64,000 nucleotides of DNA from contig NZ_JSWG01000009.1 of assembly GCF_000797465.1 (NCBI RefSeq), positions 310,001 through 374,000 of the forward strand, written 5' to 3'. Shown here piece after piece: positions 60,297 to 64,000 of the stretch. The stretch is from Psychroserpens jangbogonensis. GTDB taxonomy: Bacteria; Bacteroidota; Bacteroidia; Flavobacteriales; Flavobacteriaceae. The number at the start of each line of letters is the position of its first letter. Position 1 is the first letter of the stretch. Both the position numbers and the translations under genes were made by a program. Under the pieces are notes generated by a model. The model worked only from the letters and a program-made list of their open reading frames with translations, had not been told where the DNA came from and ran no database searches.

Positions 60297-62426
60297 TTAA
60301 ATCTTGTGTAATTTTAATTGAATCCGTTTTCTTGGGATATCAACATCCAAAACTTTAACAACAATCTGCTGATGTAAATTCACATGTTCATTTACATCTT
60401 TAACAAAACTATCAGATAAGTTAGAAACGTGAATCAATCCACTTTCTTTAATCCCTACATCTACAAAACAACCAAATGCTGTAATGTTATTGACAATTCC
60501 AGGAAGAAGTTGACCTTCTCTTAAGTCTGAAATCGTTTTGATATTTTGATTAAAAGTAAATACTTTGGCTTGTTCTCTAATATCTAAGCCAGGCTTTTCG
60601 AGTTCTTTTATAATGTCTTCTAAGGTTAATAAACCAACAGTTTCAGTGCAATAATTTTTTAAATTTATCTTTAGAAGAATGGTTTTGTTTCCAATTAATT
60701 CTGAAAGCGATATACCTTCATCTTTTGCCATTTTTTTAACGATAGCATAACTTTCTGGATGTACTGCAGAATCATCCAAAGGGTTTTCACCATCCTTAAT
60801 TCTTAAAAAACCGACACCTTGTTCAAATGCTTTATCACCTAAACGTGGTACTTTTTTAATAGAGTTTCTATTCTGAAATGCACCGTTTTTACTTCTGTAG
60901 TTTACAATGTTTTCAGCTAATTTAGAACCAATTCCAGAAACGTAACTTAGTAAACTATGACTGGCTGTATTGATATTGACACCAACCGCATTCACGCAGT
61001 TTTCAACAACAACATCCAATTCTTTTTTGAGTTTATTTTGGTCTACATCATGCTGATATTGACCAACACCAATGGACTTGGCATCAATTTTTACTAATTC
61101 TGCTAAGGGATCTTGTAAACGTCGACCAATTGAAACGGATCCTCTAACGGTTACATCATAATTAGGAAACTCCTCACGAGCAATTTTAGATGCCGAATAA
61201 ATACTTGCTCCAGCTTCACTAACAACAAACACTTGGATGTCGTTTTTAAACCGTATTTTCCTAATCAATGCTTCGGTTTCTCGTGATGCAGTTCCGTTTC
61301 CAATAGCAATCGCTTCGATATGATGAGCTTCGGTTAGAAAACTTATTTTTTTCATTGCTCCAATTTGGTCGTTTTTTGGAGGATGAGGATATATGGTTTC
61401 GTTATGCTTTAAATCACCTTTTTCATCTAAACAAACAACTTTGCATCCTGATCTAAACCCAGGGTCTAAAGCTAAAACACGTTTTTCACCTAAAGGCGAA
61501 CCAAGAAGTAACTGCTTTAAGTTTTTTGCAAATATTGAAATGGCTGCTTCATCGGCTTTATCTTTTGCTTTATGTAAACCTTCATTGCTTAATGATGGTA
61601 ATAATAAACGTTTATAAGCATCTGAAATGGCAAGTTCAATTTGGTCAGCACATGAATTTTGACCTTGAATGATTTTATGTTCGATACGCTCTAAAGCACG
61701 CTCGTTATCGATTTCAATTTTTACTCGAATAAAACCTTCGTTTTCTGCTCTCAAAATGGCCAATAATCTGTGTGATGGAATTCTACTTAATGCCTCTTCC
61801 CATTCAAAATAATCTCTAAATTTTTGAGCATTTTCATCATCCTTTTTTGATTTAACAACTTTAGTAGAGATCATTGCATGACGTTCTAATTGGTTTCGAA
61901 GATTGTTTCTTATATCTGAACGTTCATTAATCCACTCTGCAATAATATGTCGCGCACCTTCCAATGCACTTTCTACAGATGACACATCACCTTTTACGTA
62001 TTTAAAAGCTATAGATTCAATATCATTTGCGTTTTGCGACATAATGATTTTCGCCAAAGGTTCTAGTCCGTTTTTTCGAGCGGTTTCTGCTTTTGTTTTT
62101 CTGCTTTTTTTGTATGGAAGGTATAAATCTTCAAGTGTTGTAGAATCTGCACAAGCGGTTACTTTTGCTTTTAATTCTGAAGTTAAAACCCCTTGCTCTT
62201 CTAATGCTTTTAGGATTGCTTTTTTCCGTTTTTCTAAGGCTTCGAAAAGGTCTTTGTATTTAACGATATCTCCAATTTGAACTTCATCCAAGTTGCTAGT
62301 TGCTTCTTTTCTATACCTTGAAATAAATGGAATGGTACAGTCTTGATTTAGTAAGTTGACTGTGTTTTTTACTGAAGATTCAGATAGTTTGGTTTTAGAA
62401 ATTATGTATGGTACTAATTGAATCAT
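60297..62426 (-). CDS. tex: Tex-family RNA-binding protein
   Basis: A 709-residue cytosolic protein. Domains in order: an N-terminal Tex helical region (YIISKTKLSESSVKNTVNLL, FISRYRKEATSNLDEVQI), a YqgF-like RNase H fold (about 320-450, VLALDPGFRSGCKVV), helix-hairpin-helix motifs (about 490-560, SLLSYVSGIGSKLAENIVNYR) and a C-terminal S1 domain (about 635-705, LLPGIVNNITAFGCFVDVGI). Tex is linked to transcription and RNA handling. Size and order are normal. Confidence 0.95.
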   Translation of the reverse strand: MIQLVPYIISKTKLSESSVKNTVNLLNQDCTIPFISRYRKEATSNLDEVQIGDIVKYKDLFEALEKRKKAILKALEEQGVLTSELKAKVTACADSTTLEDLYLPYKKSRKTKAETARKNGLEPLAKIIMSQNANDIESIAFKYVKGDVSSVESALEGARHIIAEWINERSDIRNNLRNQLERHAMISTKVVKSKKDDENAQKFRDYFEWEEALSRIPSHRLLAILRAENEGFIRVKIEIDNERALERIEHKIIQGQNSCADQIELAISDAYKRLLLPSLSNEGLHKAKDKADEAAISIFAKNLKQLLLGSPLGEKRVLALDPGFRSGCKVVCLDEKGDLKHNETIYPHPPKNDQIGAMKKISFLTEAHHIEAIAIGNGTASRETEALIRKIRFKNDIQVFVVSEAGASIYSASKIAREEFPNYDVTVRGSVSIGRRLQDPLAELVKIDAKSIGVGQYQHDVDQNKLKKELDVVVENCVNAVGVNINTASHSLLSYVSGIGSKLAENIVNYRSKNGAFQNRNSIKKVPRLGDKAFEQGVGFLRIKDGENPLDDSAVHPESYAIVKKMAKDEGISLSELIGNKTILLKINLKNYCTETVGLLTLEDIIKELEKPGLDIREQAKVFTFNQNIKTISDLREGQLLPGIVNNITAFGCFVDVGIKESGLIHVSNLSDSFVKDVNEHVNLHQQIVVKVLDVDIPRKRIQLKLHKI

Positions 62427-62513
62427 TGCAATTATTTTGACTATAACTTATAATTAATTGATTTTTAAATCGTTAATGATAGTCCTTCATCATCAATCAC
62501 TAAGTCTGAAATT

Positions 62514-62858
62514 ATGAAAAGTGCACTCACTATTTTCTCGATTTTAATCGTTTGTAATATATCATTTTCTCAAGAAAAAAAGACTGAATTAGCTCTAGAA
62601 AATCAGACTATTGATGAGGCAGAAGAACCGGTCTTTAAATTCCATCCAAATCCTGTTGTAGATGACTTATTTGTAATAGGAACTCATAAAATAAAAAGCA
62701 TTGAAATTATCGATGCATTTGGAACTAGTGTTGCGCTCTACCAATTTGATAAAAGTATTATCAGAATGAATCTCTCTGAATTAAAAAGCGGGATTTACCT
62801 TTTAAAAGTGATTGACAAACATGATAGACAAGACATTAAAAAGCTTGTTGTGCAATAG
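62514..62858 (+). CDS. Small secreted protein made mainly of a T9SS type A sorting domain
   Basis: A 114-residue protein. Signal peptide (NISFSQ end), a 25-residue acidic linker, then a T9SS type A domain alone (FKFHPNPVVDDLFVIG, IEIIDAFGTSVALYQFDKS, LKSGIYLLKVIDKH). The cargo is very small, so it may act by itself or be a leftover of a larger gene. It lies between tex (divergent) and metG (convergent). Confidence 0.75.
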   Translation: MKSALTIFSILIVCNISFSQEKKTELALENQTIDEAEEPVFKFHPNPVVDDLFVIGTHKIKSIEIIDAFGTSVALYQFDKSIIRMNLSELKSGIYLLKVIDKHDRQDIKKLVVQ

Positions 62859-62859
62859 T

Positions 62860-64000
62860 CTAGCTAATCTGCAACCCACTATTAACTGCTGTATCTGGAT
62901 TTACAAACACCAATTTACCTTCAGGAGTTTCGGTCATTAAAATCATACCTTCACTTTCAACACCTCGCAATGCTCTTGGTGCTAAGTTCACTAAAACAGT
63001 CACTTGCTTTCCAATCACTTCTTCTGGAGTAAAGCTCTCAGCAATACCAGACACAATCGTTCTTATATCGATACCTGTATCTACTTTTAAAACTAATAAC
63101 TTCTTAGTTTTAGGCATTTTTTCGGCTTCAAGAATAGTCCCAACTCTCATATCTAATTTAGTGAAATCATCAAAAGTGATGATATCCTTTTGAGGTTCTA
63201 ATACTTTATTAGCAGCTTCATTAGCTTTCTTGCTAGCTTCTAATTTATCAAGTTGTTCTTGAATGGTCTTGTCTTCAATTTTAGAGAATAGTAATTCACC
63301 TTTACCTATTTGGTGTCCAGCTGGAATGAGAATATTTTTCGTAGAAATATCAGCCCAAGAATTATCAGTAGTATTTAGAATGCCTTTTAATTTATCTGAA
63401 GTGAATGGTAAAAAAGGTTCACACAATGTCGCCAATGCACTTGCTATTTGAAGTGCAACATACATGATTGTTTTTGTACGAACTTCATCTGTTTTCACCA
63501 ATTTCCAAGGTTCTTCATCAGCTAAATATTTATTTCCTAAACGCGCTAAATTCATCAATTCTTGACTTGCTTCTCTAAAACGGTAACGTTCTAAAGAACT
63601 TTCAATCACTGAAGGATATGCTTTTATAGCAGCTAAGGTTTCATTATCAACTTCTGAAAATTCCGAAGCTTCAGGAATAATTCCGCCATAATATTTATTA
63701 GTAAGAACAACAACGCGATTGATAAAGTTTCCGAAGATAGCTACCAACTCATTATTATTTCTTGCTTGAAAGTCTTTCCAAGTAAAATCATTATCCTTAC
63801 TTTCTGGAGCATTAGCAGTTAATGAATAACGCAATACATCTTGTTGGTTTGGGAAATCTTCTAAATAATCTGGTAACCAAACAGCCCAGTTTTTAGAAGT
63901 GGATAATTTCTTGCCTTCAAGATTTAAAAATTCATTAGCAGGTACATTATCTGGTAATATATATGAACCTTCTGCTTTTAGCATTGCTGGAAAAATAATA
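62860..64000 (-). CDS. metG: Methionine--tRNA ligase, C-terminal part
   Basis: The frame is open to the right edge, so the N-terminal catalytic domain is beyond it. Visible: KLSTS (KMSKS variant) near the right end, the anticodon-binding helical domain (FGNFINRVVVLTNKYYGG, RFREASQELMNLARLGNKYLADEEPWKL), and a C-terminal tRNA-binding domain (DFTKLDMRVGTILEAEKMPKTKKLLVLKVD, and VNLAPRALRGVESEGMILM). It charges tRNA-Met. An internal ATG at 63984 is not the true start. Confidence 0.95.
   Translation of the reverse strand, partial: IIFPAMLKAEGSYILPDNVPANEFLNLEGKKLSTSKNWAVWLPDYLEDFPNQQDVLRYSLTANAPESKDNDFTWKDFQARNNNELVAIFGNFINRVVVLTNKYYGGIIPEASEFSEVDNETLAAIKAYPSVIESSLERYRFREASQELMNLARLGNKYLADEEPWKLVKTDEVRTKTIMYVALQIASALATLCEPFLPFTSDKLKGILNTTDNSWADISTKNILIPAGHQIGKGELLFSKIEDKTIQEQLDKLEASKKANEAANKVLEPQKDIITFDDFTKLDMRVGTILEAEKMPKTKKLLVLKVDTGIDIRTIVSGIAESFTPEEVIGKQVTVLVNLAPRALRGVESEGMILMTETPEGKLVFVNPDTAVNSGLQIS

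Overview
The window reads as a low-GC chromosome segment of a marine-type member of the Flavobacteriaceae (Bacteroidota). The signs are TAnnTTTG promoters, type IX secretion (T9SS) sorting domains, PorP/SprF-like and OmpA/PD40 proteins, a TonB receptor paired with a DUF5689 lipoprotein, and Bacteroidota-type tyrosine recombinases. The species cannot be named from the sequence.

Layout. Positions 1-4.9 kb hold metal homeostasis genes: a metal-binding lipoprotein of an ABC importer (cut by the left edge), an outer-membrane protein, a DtxR/MntR-type regulator and feoA-feoB with a FeoB-associated Cys-rich protein. Positions 5-9.1 kb hold SCO1/SenC, an M1 peptidase and rseP. A tRNA-Asn gene lies at 9165-9238. 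From its anticodon arm to a 48-bp repeat of its 3' part at 30147-30194 lies a 21-kb genomic island with its own tyrosine integrase. Positions 30.2-36.4 kb are core genes (SDR dehydrogenase, M13 peptidase, hflX, nuclease). Positions 36.6-50.2 kb are a T9SS adhesin locus: two giant type-B sorted proteins around porP-like and ompA-like genes. Positions 50-58 kb hold a TonB receptor/DUF5689/nuclease group and a small cupredoxin/NTF2/AhpD-like group. Positions 58.5-64 kb hold an AraC regulator, ferritin, tex and metG (cut by the right edge).

Main result. The island interior looks like an integron built with unfamiliar parts. Thirteen related sites of about 135 bp separate thirteen units, nearly all with their genes on the minus strand. 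The few bases flanking the sites vary. They are complementary across each gene unit, not across each repeat: 12 of 13 units pass this test. That is what integron cassettes show, because the crossover cuts G^TT at the end of attC. The sites have paired outer 7-bp boxes, a short asymmetric internal loop, paired inner boxes and a long stem, like folded attC. At the proximal end, 11 bp after the stop codon of a second tyrosine recombinase (25946-27073), lies an attI-like site. This recombinase has the full R-K-H-R-H-Y set but the Lys-to-His spacing of XerC/XerD, so it lacks the insertion that defines IntI. All cassette genes but one (an RluA-type pseudouridine synthase) encode exported, lipid-anchored or membrane proteins. 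One unit has no gene. A DUF6090-type membrane gene recurs in four cassettes, twice as only its N-terminus. Whether this non-IntI integron-like system is already described cannot be checked here.
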